64,000 nt of DNA, taken from assembly GCF_018398425.1 (NCBI RefSeq), contig NZ_JADPMV010000001.1, positions 1,984,001 through 2,048,000 on the forward strand, read 5' to 3'. Every line of letters starts with the position of its first letter. The first letter of the stretch is position 1. This DNA is from Pseudomonas lalucatii (GTDB lineage: Bacteria > Pseudomonadota > Gammaproteobacteria > Pseudomonadales > Pseudomonadaceae). The position numbers were made by a program, and so were the translations under genes. Shown one piece after another: positions 53,850-63,239 of this stretch. The notes beneath the pieces were generated by a model. That model was not told the DNA's origin. It saw nothing but the letters and a program-made list of their open reading frames with translations, and searched no databases.

Positions 53850-54842
53850 CTAGCGCGCTCCGATCAGCCATTGGTTGAGAAAGAAGCCGCCGACGATCAG
53901 CAGCAGGAACAGGATCAGCGCCAGCACCATGGGCCCGGCCCCCGCCTGACGGATCGTGCTCCAGCGCGTCTGCACGCCGAGGGCGGCCATGGCGATGGCC
54001 AGGGTGAACTGGCTGACCAGCTGGATGACCGGCATGGCGGCCGGCGGCAGCACCTGCAGGCTGTTGATGCCGGCGGCGGCGATGAAGCCCAGGACGAACC
54101 AGGGGATCACCAGGCTAGCCGCGCCCTCGCCGTCACCGCCGCCGCGGCGGGCGAGAAAGGTACTGAGCAGCAGGATGAAGGGGGCGAGCATCATCACCCG
54201 GATCAGCTTGACCACCACCGCCGCCTGCAATGCCTCGCCGCCCACTGCCTCGCCGGCGGCGACCGCCTGCGCCACCTCGTGCACGGTACTGCCTATGTAG
54301 ATGCCGAAGGCCTGCTCGCTCATGCCGGAGAACTGGTAGATCAGCGGGTAGCTGAACATCGCCAGGGTGCCGAACAGCACGACGGTGGCGATCGCCACCG
54401 TGACATGCTGCTGGCGCGACTTCAGCACCGACTCGGTGGCCATCACCGCCGCCGCGCCGCACACCGCGCTGCCCACCGACGTGAGGATGGCCACGTCGCG
54501 GTGCAACCGGAACAGCCGCGTACCGAGCAGCGTGCCGACGACGAACACCGTGCAGATCACCACGCCGTCGAGCAGCAGGGAACGCCAGCCGACGGCGGCC
54601 AGCTGCTGAAAGCTCAGGCCGAAGCCGAACAGGATGATGCCCAGGCGCAGCAGGCGCTGCTGGCAGAAGCGGGTGAAGGCGACTTCCCGCGGCGAGGCGA
54701 CGGCGCGGCGGCAATGGCCGACCAGCATGCCCATGACGATCGCCAACGGCAGGGCGCTCAGGCCGAACCGCGCCACTTCCGGGATGGCGGCGACCAGCAG
54801 AGCACAGAGGGCGATCAGTGGCAGAACGATGCGCAAGGACAT
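53850..54842 (-). CDS. yeiH: YeiH/UPF0324 family putative exporter
   Basis: Membrane protein of 330 residues with about ten helices; the family segment LLRLGIILFGFGLSFQQL and the conserved ILTSVGSAVCGAAAVMA are present. Annotated elsewhere as a putative sulfate exporter, not proven. It is divergent from a LysR gene (about 105 bases) as yeiH is from yeiE in E. coli. Confidence 0.85.
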   Translation of the reverse strand: MSLRIVLPLIALCALLVAAIPEVARFGLSALPLAIVMGMLVGHCRRAVASPREVAFTRFCQQRLLRLGIILFGFGLSFQQLAAVGWRSLLLDGVVICTVFVVGTLLGTRLFRLHRDVAILTSVGSAVCGAAAVMATESVLKSRQQHVTVAIATVVLFGTLAMFSYPLIYQFSGMSEQAFGIYIGSTVHEVAQAVAAGEAVGGEALQAAVVVKLIRVMMLAPFILLLSTFLARRGGGDGEGAASLVIPWFVLGFIAAAGINSLQVLPPAAMPVIQLVSQFTLAIAMAALGVQTRWSTIRQAGAGPMVLALILFLLLIVGGFFLNQWLIGAR

Positions 54843-54947
54843 GGCGACGGACCCGGATGATGGCGATGCCGACAGCTTCGAGCCCTGGAAAAATTAAGTA
54901 TATTGGATATATTTTATCTTTCTCTTAAGCAGAAACGAACATTTATC

Positions 54948-55841
54948 ATGAACGTCAACATCCGCCAGCTGAAGATCTTCGAGGCCACCGCACGCCTGGG
55001 GCGCCTGACCCTGGCCGCCGCCGACCAGTCGATCAGCCAGTCCGCCGCCAGCCAGGCGCTCAAGGAGCTGCAGGGGGCGCTGGGCTATCCGCTGTTCAAC
55101 CGGGTCGGCCGGGAGCTGGTGATCACCCAGGCGGGGCGCCAGGTGCTGCCGCAGATCAGCCAGATCCTGCAGCTGGTCGACGGCCTCAGGTCGCCGGACC
55201 CGGCCGCGCTCAGCGGCACCCTGCGGGTCACCGCCAGCGTCACCATCGCCTGCTATCTGCTGCCGCGCCTGCTGGCCGAGTTCGGCCGCCGCCACCCCGC
55301 CGTGGAGCCGGCCCTGGCCATCGCCAACACCAGCGAGGTGCTGGCCCAGCTGGAAAGGGGCCAGGCCCACGTGGGCCTGATCGAGGGGCCGGCCCTGCAT
55401 CAGCGACTGCAGGTCCGCCCCTGGCGCGAGGATCACCTGGAGGTCTTCTGCCACCCCGAGCATCCGCTGGCCCGCCGCGGACGGCTGGACATCGCCCAGA
55501 TCGCCGAGCAGCGCTGGGTCCTGCGCGAGCCCGGCTCGGGTACCCGGGCGATCTTCGATGCCGCGGTGCAGCAGCTCGGCGCACAACTCAAGCTGGCCCT
55601 GGAACTGAACCGCCAGGAGGCGATCAAGCAGTCGGTCAAGGCCGGCCTCGGAATCGGCTGCCTCTCGCAACTGGCCATCGCCGAGGAGGTCGCGGCGGGC
55701 GAGCTGGTCATCCTGCAGACGCCGATGAACCTCAGGCGCCGCCTGTCGCTGGTGACCCAGCCCCGGGAGCTGAGCAGCACCCTCGGCCAGGCCTTCAGCG
55801 ACTTCCTCGGCGCCGCGGAGCCCACCCCGCCGGGCGCCTAG
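54948..55841 (+). CDS. LysR-family regulator (YeiE-like)
   Basis: LysR protein of 297 residues with the HTH in IFEATARLGRLTLAAADQSISQSAASQALKELQ and a substrate domain related to CysB-type proteins. It is divergent from the YeiH-like gene; the spacer contains an AT-rich TATTGGATATATT that could be its site. The ATG at 54948 is used; an in-frame start at 54903 would overlap that AT-rich segment. Confidence 0.85.
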   Translation: MNVNIRQLKIFEATARLGRLTLAAADQSISQSAASQALKELQGALGYPLFNRVGRELVITQAGRQVLPQISQILQLVDGLRSPDPAALSGTLRVTASVTIACYLLPRLLAEFGRRHPAVEPALAIANTSEVLAQLERGQAHVGLIEGPALHQRLQVRPWREDHLEVFCHPEHPLARRGRLDIAQIAEQRWVLREPGSGTRAIFDAAVQQLGAQLKLALELNRQEAIKQSVKAGLGIGCLSQLAIAEEVAAGELVILQTPMNLRRRLSLVTQPRELSSTLGQAFSDFLGAAEPTPPGA

Positions 55842-55944
55842 CCCATGCCCGCCGAGGCTGCGCCGGCGCGACTCCGGCGGCCCCGGCCCGAGCGCCTCCC
55901 GGCCCATCGCCGGGGGCCCCTGCCGTGCCGGGATTTGCATGTCT

Positions 55945-55962
55945 CGTATTATGGTATACCAT
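55945..55962 (+). promoter_or_regulatory. GntR-type operator of the catabolic operon
   Basis: CGTATTATGGTATACCAT, identical over 18 bases to the site upstream of ribB. Its last 12 bases are a perfect palindrome. It lies 53 bases upstream of the first gene of the operon (ATG 56015), consistent with direct repression overlapping the promoter. Confidence 0.78.
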
Positions 55963-56014
55963 GAGACCAAATCAGCCTGACCAACCCCGTCCCTCAGCAG
56001 CCCAGGAGACCCTC

Positions 56015-56605
56015 ATGAGCTTCGAAATCCGCAAGATCGTCAGCTACGTGGAAGAAACCCTTATCGAAGGTGGCAAGGCCACCGACAAGCCGGTCACCAT
56101 GGTCGGCCTGGCGGTCGTGATGAAGAACCCCTGGGCCGGCCGCGACTTCGTCGACGACCTGCGCTCGGAAATCAAGGCCAACAGCTCCGAGCTGGGCGCG
56201 CTGATGGTCAAGCGCCTGGTCGACGCCATCGGTGGCGCCGAGAAGATCGAGGCCTACGGCAAGGCCGCCGTGGTCGGCGCCGACGGCGAGATCGAGCACG
56301 CCTCCGCGGTGATCCACAACCTGCGCTTCGGCAATCACTACCGCCAGGCGGTGAACGCCAAGAGCTACCTGAGCTTCACCAACAAGCGCGGCGGCCCGGG
56401 CACCTCGATCCAGATCCCGATGATGCACAAGGACGACGAAGGCGCGCGCTCGCACTACATCACCCTGGAGATGCAGATCGAGGACGCCCCGCGCGCCGAC
56501 GAGATCGTCGTGGTCCTCGGCGCCTCCGACGGCGGCCGCCTGCACCCGCGCATCGGCAACCGCTACAGCGACCTGGAAGAGCTGGCCGCCGAGCAGGCGC
56601 AGTAA
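56015..56605 (+). CDS. AA_synth (DUF1185) family protein
   Basis: Protein of 196 residues with the PF06684-type start IRKIVSYVEETLIEGGKATDKP and KNPWAGRDFVDDL, and a C-terminal VVLGASDGGRLHPRIGNRYSDLEEL. The family label amino acid synthesis has no firm biochemical basis. AGGAG supports the ATG at 56015; an apparent upstream start reads through the operator. First gene of the GntR-regulated operon, so it likely acts on an early or regulatory step of the pathway. Confidence 0.85.
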   Translation: MSFEIRKIVSYVEETLIEGGKATDKPVTMVGLAVVMKNPWAGRDFVDDLRSEIKANSSELGALMVKRLVDAIGGAEKIEAYGKAAVVGADGEIEHASAVIHNLRFGNHYRQAVNAKSYLSFTNKRGGPGTSIQIPMMHKDDEGARSHYITLEMQIEDAPRADEIVVVLGASDGGRLHPRIGNRYSDLEELAAEQAQ

Positions 56606-56630
56606 TTGCCGGTCAGTGCAGGAGCGCCCC

Positions 56631-57464
56631 ATGACACTACTCACCGCTGAACGCACCCCCGCCGGCACCAGCTACCTGGCGACCGGCCAGGGCCGGCCTG
56701 TGGTCCTGATCCACGGCGTCGGCCTGAACAAAGAGATGTGGGGCGGACAGATCGTCGGCCTGGCGCCGAGCTACCGGGTCATCGCCTACGACATGCTCGG
56801 CCATGGCGCCAGCCCGCGGCCGGCCGCCGGCACGAGCCTGGCCGGCTATGCCGAGCAGCTGCTCGAGCTGCTCGACCACCTGGAACTGGCCCAGGCGACC
56901 ATCATCGGCTTCTCCATGGGCGGCCTGATCGCCCGCGCCTTCGCCCTGCACCACCCGCAGCGCACCGGCGGCCTGGTGGTGCTCAACAGCGTGTTCAACC
57001 GCAACCCGGAGCAGAGCGCCGGGGTGATCGAGCGCGCCCGCCAGGTCGCCGAGCATGGCCCCAACGCCAACGCCGAGGCGGCCCTGACGCGCTGGTTCAG
57101 CCGCGAATACCAGGCCGCCAACCCGGCGCAGATCGCCGCGCTGCGCCAGACCCTGGCCAGCAACGATCCGCAGGGCTACCTGACCACCTACGAGCTGTTC
57201 GCCACCCAGGACATGTACCGGGCCGACGCCCTGCACGGCATCGGCGTGCCGGCCCTGATCGCCACCGGCGAGCTGGACCCCGGCTCGACCCCGCAGATGG
57301 CCCGGGAGCTGGCCGCACGCATTCCCGGGGCACAAGTCGCCGTGCTCGCCGAGCAGCGGCATATGATGCCGGTGGAGTCGCCGCGCCTGGTCAACCAGCT
57401 GCTGCTCGACTTCCTCCATCGCGCCCAGACCACAGAGAACCCAGCACAGGGGATCGTTGCATGA
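56631..57464 (+). CDS. Alpha/beta hydrolase, TgnD-like candidate
   Basis: Hydrolase of 277 residues: HGVGLNKEMWGGQ oxyanion loop, Ser95 in GFSMGG, Asp in ATGELDPGS and His in QRHMMPVE. In trigonelline breakdown such an enzyme (TgnD) hydrolyses the N-methylformamido-methylene-succinate intermediate. Here it precedes a dehydrogenase with ATGA overlap (57461-57464). The pathway match is inferred from gene content only. Confidence 0.85.
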   Translation: MTLLTAERTPAGTSYLATGQGRPVVLIHGVGLNKEMWGGQIVGLAPSYRVIAYDMLGHGASPRPAAGTSLAGYAEQLLELLDHLELAQATIIGFSMGGLIARAFALHHPQRTGGLVVLNSVFNRNPEQSAGVIERARQVAEHGPNANAEAALTRWFSREYQAANPAQIAALRQTLASNDPQGYLTTYELFATQDMYRADALHGIGVPALIATGELDPGSTPQMARELAARIPGAQVAVLAEQRHMMPVESPRLVNQLLLDFLHRAQTTENPAQGIVA

Positions 57465-58942
57465 CACTCACGCGCTTTCAGATGTGCATCGACGGCCAAT
57501 GGGTCGATGCCCTTTCCGGCAACACCTTCCACAGCCTCGACCCGGCCCATGCCGAGCCCTGGGCCGAGCTGCCCGACGCCGCCGAAGCCGACGTCGAGCG
57601 CGCCGTGCAGGCCGCCCAGGCGGCCTTCGACAGCCCGGCCTGGCGCGGCCTGACGGCCACCGCCCGCGGCAAGCTGCTGCGTCGCCTGGGCGACCTGATC
57701 GCCGAGAACAAGGAGCGCCTGGCCCAGCTGGAGAGCCGCGACAACGGCAAGCTGATCCGCGAGACCCGCGGCCAGGTCGGCTACCTGCCGGAGTTCTTCC
57801 ACTACACCGCCGGCCTGGCCGACAAGCTGGAAGGCGGCACGCTGCCGCTGGATAAGACCGACATGTTCGGCTACACCGTGCACGAGCCGCTCGGCGTGGT
57901 GGCGGCGATCATCCCCTGGAACAGCCCGCTGTACCTGACCGCGATCAAGCTGGCGCCGGCCCTGGCCGCCGGCAATACCATGGTCATCAAGCCGTCCGAG
58001 CACGCCTCGGCGACCCTCCTGGAGCTGGCGCGCCTGGCCCTGGAGGCCGGCATTCCGCCGGGCGTGGTCAACGTCATCACCGGCTACGGCGCCAGCACCG
58101 GCGCGGCCCTGACCCGCCACCCGCTGGTACGCAAGATCGCCTTCACCGGCGGCGCCGCCACCGCCCGCCACGTGGTGCGCAGCAGTGCGGAGAACTTCGC
58201 CAAGCTGTCCCTGGAGCTGGGCGGCAAGTCGCCGAACATCATCTTCGCCGACGCCGACCTGGACAGCGCCATCAACGGCGCGGTCGCCGGCATCTACGCC
58301 GCCTCCGGGCAGAGCTGCGTATCCGGCTCACGCCTGCTGGTGCAGGACGAGATCTACGACGAATTCGTCGAGCGCCTGGTCGAGCGCGCCCGGCGCATCC
58401 GCATCGGCAACCCGCAGGACGACAGCAGCGAGATGGGCCCCATGGCCACCGCGCAGCAGCTGGCAGTGGTCGAAGGCCTGGTCGCCGACGCCCTGGCCGA
58501 GGGCGCGACATTGCGCCTGGGCGGCAAGCGCGCGCAGATCGAGGGCAACGGCTGGTACTACGAGCCGACCCTGTTCGAGTGCGACAGCAACTCGATGAAG
58601 ATCATGCAGGAAGAAGTGTTCGGCCCGGTCGCCTCGGTGATCCGCTTCAAGGACGAGGCCGAGGCCCTGGCCATCGCCAACGACTCGCAGTTCGGCCTGG
58701 CCGCCGGCATCTGGACCCGCGACCTGGGCCGCGCCCACCGCCTGGCCCGCGACGTGCGCTCGGGCATCATCTGGGTCAACACCTACCGCGCGGTCTCGGC
58801 CATGGCGCCGATCGGCGGCTTCAAGAACAGCGGCTACGGTCGCGAGAGCGGCATCGACTCGGTGCTCGCCTACACCGAGCAGAAGACGGTGTGGATCAAC
58901 CTCTCGCAGGCGCCGATGGCCGACCCCTTCGTGATGCGTTGA
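57461..58942 (+). CDS. NAD(P)+-dependent aldehyde dehydrogenase, TgnC-like candidate
   Basis: Aldehyde dehydrogenase of 493 residues with Glu252 (LSLELGGKSP) and Cys286 (ASGQSCVSGS), and IIPWNSPLYLT cofactor region. It would oxidise an aldehyde or hydroxylactone ring-opening product (the TgnC step). It is coupled to the hydrolase gene by overlapping stop and start codons. Other ring-cleavage aldehydes are possible substrates. Confidence 0.87.
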   Translation: MTLTRFQMCIDGQWVDALSGNTFHSLDPAHAEPWAELPDAAEADVERAVQAAQAAFDSPAWRGLTATARGKLLRRLGDLIAENKERLAQLESRDNGKLIRETRGQVGYLPEFFHYTAGLADKLEGGTLPLDKTDMFGYTVHEPLGVVAAIIPWNSPLYLTAIKLAPALAAGNTMVIKPSEHASATLLELARLALEAGIPPGVVNVITGYGASTGAALTRHPLVRKIAFTGGAATARHVVRSSAENFAKLSLELGGKSPNIIFADADLDSAINGAVAGIYAASGQSCVSGSRLLVQDEIYDEFVERLVERARRIRIGNPQDDSSEMGPMATAQQLAVVEGLVADALAEGATLRLGGKRAQIEGNGWYYEPTLFECDSNSMKIMQEEVFGPVASVIRFKDEAEALAIANDSQFGLAAGIWTRDLGRAHRLARDVRSGIIWVNTYRAVSAMAPIGGFKNSGYGRESGIDSVLAYTEQKTVWINLSQAPMADPFVMR

Positions 58943-58974
58943 GCGCGCAGCAACCGTATTCAGAGAGAGCGAAA

Positions 58975-59460
58975 ATGATCGAACCCGGCATTTACAAAGA
59001 GGTGATGGGCTCCTTCCCCTCCGGCGTCACCGTGGTCACCTGCCTCGACGAGGCCGGCGGCATCGTCGGCATCACCGCCAGCGCCTTCAGCGCCCTGTCC
59101 ATCGACCCGGCGCTGGTGCTGTTCTGCCCCAACTACGCCTCGGACTCCTACCCGCTGCTCTGCGCCAGCAAGCGCTTCGCCATCCACCTGCTGTCCGCCG
59201 AGCAGAAGGCCGAAGCCTACGCCTTCGCCGGCAAGGGCAAGGACAAGGCCAAGGGCATCGCCTGGCGGCTCAGCGCGCTGGGCAACCCGCTGCTGAGCAA
59301 CGCCACGGCGATCATCGAATGCGAGCTGTGGCGCGAGTACGACGGCGGCGACCACGCCATCATCGTCGGCGCGGTGCAGAACCTGATCCTGCCCGAGACC
59401 GAGGTCACCCCCATGGTCTACCACCGCGGCAAGCTCGGCGCCCTGCCCGCCATCGCCTGA
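58975..59460 (+). CDS. Flavin reductase (TgnA-like candidate)
   Basis: Protein of 161 residues, flavin-reductase-like (PF01613) with FPSGVTVVTCLDEAGGIVGITASAFSALSIDPALVLFCPN, the usual FMN-binding start, and a C-terminal MVYHRGKLGALP. It supplies reduced flavin to a monooxygenase. No oxygenase gene is in the window, so its partner must lie elsewhere, most simply right of 64000. A strong terminator follows it. Confidence 0.88.
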   Translation: MIEPGIYKEVMGSFPSGVTVVTCLDEAGGIVGITASAFSALSIDPALVLFCPNYASDSYPLLCASKRFAIHLLSAEQKAEAYAFAGKGKDKAKGIAWRLSALGNPLLSNATAIIECELWREYDGGDHAIIVGAVQNLILPETEVTPMVYHRGKLGALPAIA

Positions 59461-59483
59461 GCCTGATCGCCAGACCATTTTTT

Positions 59484-59526
59484 TGGGGTCGCCTGCCGTT
59501 CACCCTGGTGGCGACCCCTTTTTTAT
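59484..59526 (+). terminator. Rho-independent terminator inside the catabolic region
   Basis: GGGGTCGCC - loop - GGCGACCCC followed by TTTTTT (59515-59526). It splits the operon after the flavin reductase gene. The next gene begins only about 15 bases later with its own GGAG, so either readthrough or a separate promoter must serve it. Confidence 0.8.
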
Positions 59527-59539
59527 TTTCGGAGCCGAC

Positions 59540-60991
59540 ATGACCCCAGCAGCCGCACAGCTGTTCCGCCAGCAGGCCTATATCGATGGCCACTGGTGCG
59601 ACGCCCAGGACGCCACCACCCAGGACATCTTCAACCCGGCCAACGGCGCCCCGATCGGCCGGGTGCCGAACATGGGCACCGCGGAAACCCGCCGCGCCAT
59701 CGCCGCCGCCGAAGCCGCCTGGCCGGCCTGGCGCGCGCGCACGGCCAAGGAGCGCAGCGCCATCCTCAAGCGCTGGCACGGGCTGATGCTGGAGCACGCC
59801 GACGCCCTGGCGGAAATTCTCACCCTGGAGCAGGGCAAGCCGCTGGCCGAGGCCAAGGGCGAGATCCTCTACGCCGCCAGCTTCATCGAGTGGTTCGCCG
59901 AGGAAGCCAAGCGCATCTACGGCGACACCATTCCCAGCCACAAGGGCGATGCGCGCATCGTGGTGAGCAAGGAGCCGATCGGCGTGGTCGCCGCCATCAC
60001 GCCGTGGAACTTCCCCGCCGCGATGATCACCCGCAAGGCCGGCCCGGCCCTGGCCGCCGGCTGCCCGTGCATCGTCAAGCCGGCGCCGGAGACGCCCTTC
60101 TCCGCCCTGGCCATGGCCGCCCTGGCCGAGCAGGCCGGCATCCCGGCGGGCATCTTCAGCGTGGTCACCGGCGACGCCGTGGCGATCGGCGGCGAACTGA
60201 CCGCCAGCGCCGCGGTGCGCAAGCTGTCCTTCACCGGCTCCACCGCCATCGGCAAGCTGCTCATGGCACAGTGCGCCGAGACCCTGAAGAAGGTCTCCCT
60301 GGAACTGGGCGGCAACGCGCCGTTCATCGTCTTCGACGACGCCGACCTGGAGCGCGCGGTGGAGGGCGCGCTGATCGCCAAGTTCCGCAACGCCGGGCAG
60401 ACCTGCGTGTGCGTCAACCGCTTCCTGGTGCAGGACGGCATCTACGAGGCCTTCGTCAGCCGCCTGGCCGAGCGGGTGGCCGAGTTCCGGGTCGGCGACG
60501 GCTTCAGCGCCGGGGTCACCCAGGGCCCGCTGATCAACCAGCGCGCCGTGGCCAAGGTCGAAGACCATGTGCAGGACGCCCTGGGCAAGGGTGCGCGGCT
60601 GCTCTGCGGCGGCGAGCGCCACGCCCTGGGCCACGGCTTCTTCCAGCCGACGGTGCTGGCCGATGTTTCCCTGCAGATGAAGGTCGCCCGCGAGGAGACC
60701 TTCGGCCCCCTGGCCGCGGTGTTCCGCTTCGCCAGCGAGGCCGAGGCCGTGCAGCTGGCCAACGACACCGAGTACGGCCTGGCCGCTTATTGCTACACCC
60801 GCGACCTGGGCCGCGCCTGGCGCATGAGCGAGGCGCTGGAATATGGCATGGTCGGCATCAACGAGGGGCTGATCTCCACCGAGGTCGCGCCGTTCGGCGG
60901 GGTCAAGTCCTCGGGCCTGGGCCGCGAAGGCTCCAAGTACGGCATCGAGGACTACCTGGAAATCAAATACACCCTGATGGGCGGGCTCTGA
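59540..60991 (+). CDS. Succinate-semialdehyde dehydrogenase (GabD/TgnE-like)
   Basis: Aldehyde dehydrogenase of 483 residues with Glu255 (VSLELGGNAPF) and Cys289 in AGQTCVCVNR, the GabD-type signature. It oxidises succinate semialdehyde to succinate, the last step of several N-heterocycle pathways including trigonelline (TgnE). GGAG at 59531 supports the ATG at 59540. It shares the operon with the upstream catabolic genes or is read from a separate promoter after the terminator. Confidence 0.88.
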   Translation: MTPAAAQLFRQQAYIDGHWCDAQDATTQDIFNPANGAPIGRVPNMGTAETRRAIAAAEAAWPAWRARTAKERSAILKRWHGLMLEHADALAEILTLEQGKPLAEAKGEILYAASFIEWFAEEAKRIYGDTIPSHKGDARIVVSKEPIGVVAAITPWNFPAAMITRKAGPALAAGCPCIVKPAPETPFSALAMAALAEQAGIPAGIFSVVTGDAVAIGGELTASAAVRKLSFTGSTAIGKLLMAQCAETLKKVSLELGGNAPFIVFDDADLERAVEGALIAKFRNAGQTCVCVNRFLVQDGIYEAFVSRLAERVAEFRVGDGFSAGVTQGPLINQRAVAKVEDHVQDALGKGARLLCGGERHALGHGFFQPTVLADVSLQMKVAREETFGPLAAVFRFASEAEAVQLANDTEYGLAAYCYTRDLGRAWRMSEALEYGMVGINEGLISTEVAPFGGVKSSGLGREGSKYGIEDYLEIKYTLMGGL

Positions 60992-61015
60992 GTCCGGCAA
61001 GCCGAGGAGAAGCGC

Positions 61016-61405
61016 ATGAGCAACGACAAGTACGAGAAGGGCCTGGCGATCCGCACCCAGGTGCTGGGCGAGGCCTATGTCAGCAAGTCGATCGAGAATG
61101 CCGACGACTTCAACCGTCCGCTGCAGGAACTGGTCACCGAGTACTGCTGGGGCCACGTCTGGGGCCGCGAGGGTTTGTCCCTGGCCGAACGCAGCATGAT
61201 AAACTTGGCGATGATTTCGGCACTAAATCGCCCGCACGAACTGAAGCTGCATATCCGCGGCGCCCTGCGCAACGGTTTGAGCCGCGAGCAGATTCGCGAG
61301 ATCCTGCTGCAGGTCGGCATTTACTGCGGCGTGCCAGCCGCCGTGGACAGTTTCCGCATCGCCCGCGAAGCCTTCGCCGAGGCAGATGCCGAAAGCCAAT
61401 CGTAA
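61016..61405 (+). CDS. Carboxymuconolactone decarboxylase family protein (PcaC-like)
   Basis: Small all-helical protein of 129 residues with TEYCWGHVWGREGLSLAERSMINLAMISAL, the CMD fold signature (Glu and Cys-Trp-Gly stretch). True PcaC decarboxylates a lactone; paralogues with this look serve varied steps. Its place suggests a decarboxylation in the pathway; trigonelline breakdown would need loss of CO2, but the role is not proven. Confidence 0.82.
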   Translation: MSNDKYEKGLAIRTQVLGEAYVSKSIENADDFNRPLQELVTEYCWGHVWGREGLSLAERSMINLAMISALNRPHELKLHIRGALRNGLSREQIREILLQVGIYCGVPAAVDSFRIAREAFAEADAESQS

Positions 61406-61430
61406 GTACTGGCTTGAAGGAAGCATCCCG

Positions 61431-61465
61431 AGCACCCTCGATCCAGCGATCTGGGTGCTTTTTTG
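61431..61465 (+). terminator. Rho-independent terminator
   Basis: GAGCACCC - loop - GGGTGCTT followed by TTTTGCTTTT. It ends the transcript after the CMD-like gene and precedes the GntR gene, which must then have its own start or readthrough. Confidence 0.78.
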
Positions 61466-61499
61466 CTTTTTACGGACAGCCCCAACCAGAGCGGAACCC

Positions 61500-62820
<1,321 letters not shown>

Positions 62821-62852
62821 GGCCGCCGGTCTTCCGCGGCCGGCCGGCGCGC

Positions 62853-63146
62853 TCAGGGCGCGCAGCCCTCGACTATGATCACCTCGACGACCGCCGCGCC
62901 CTGGCGGTGGCCACAGGCCTCCTGGTACTCCGGCGAGTTGTAGCAGGCCAGGGCCTGCTCGTAGGAAGCGAACTCGATGACCACGTTGCGCGGCGGCGTC
63001 GCCCGCCCCTCCAGGGCCTGGGCGCGACCGCCGCGGGCGAGGAAGGTGGCGCCGTACTTGGCGAACGCCGCCGGCGCCCGTCGGGTGTATTCGCCGTACT
63101 GCTCGGGGTCCGTCACCTCGACATGGGCGATCCAGTAAGCCTTCAT
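62853..63146 (-). CDS. DUF1330 family protein
   Basis: Small ferredoxin-like-fold protein of 97 residues ([25 protein letters not shown] and [23 protein letters not shown]), the DUF1330 pattern. Its function is unknown; the family has no established enzyme role. It is transcribed divergently from ribB, with the palindromic operator between them, so both may be controlled together. Confidence 0.82.
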   Translation of the reverse strand: MKAYWIAHVEVTDPEQYGEYTRRAPAAFAKYGATFLARGGRAQALEGRATPPRNVVIEFASYEQALACYNSPEYQEACGHRQGAAVVEVIIVEGCAP

Positions 63147-63172
63147 CCTGCCTCCGCTATTCGTCAGTTATG

Positions 63173-63192
63173 CGTATTATGGTATACCATAA
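63173..63192 (+). promoter_or_regulatory. GntR-type operator between DUF1330 and ribB
   Basis: CGTATTATGGTATACCAT at 63173-63190, the same 18 bases as the operon site at 55945; extended by AA it contains the perfect 16-bp palindrome TTATGGTATACCATAA (63177-63192). It is 47 bases before the ribB start codon and 26 bases from the DUF1330 start. Confidence 0.78.
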
Positions 63193-63239
63193 AACCTGAT
63201 ATACATCTTCCCCCGATCGCAACCCCCGAGAGCACCGGC

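Noticed and set aside
55925..56014. Upstream in-frame start for the AA_synth protein
   Set aside because: The extra residues are translated from the palindromic operator; the ATG at 56015 has AGGAG and gives the family's normal start.
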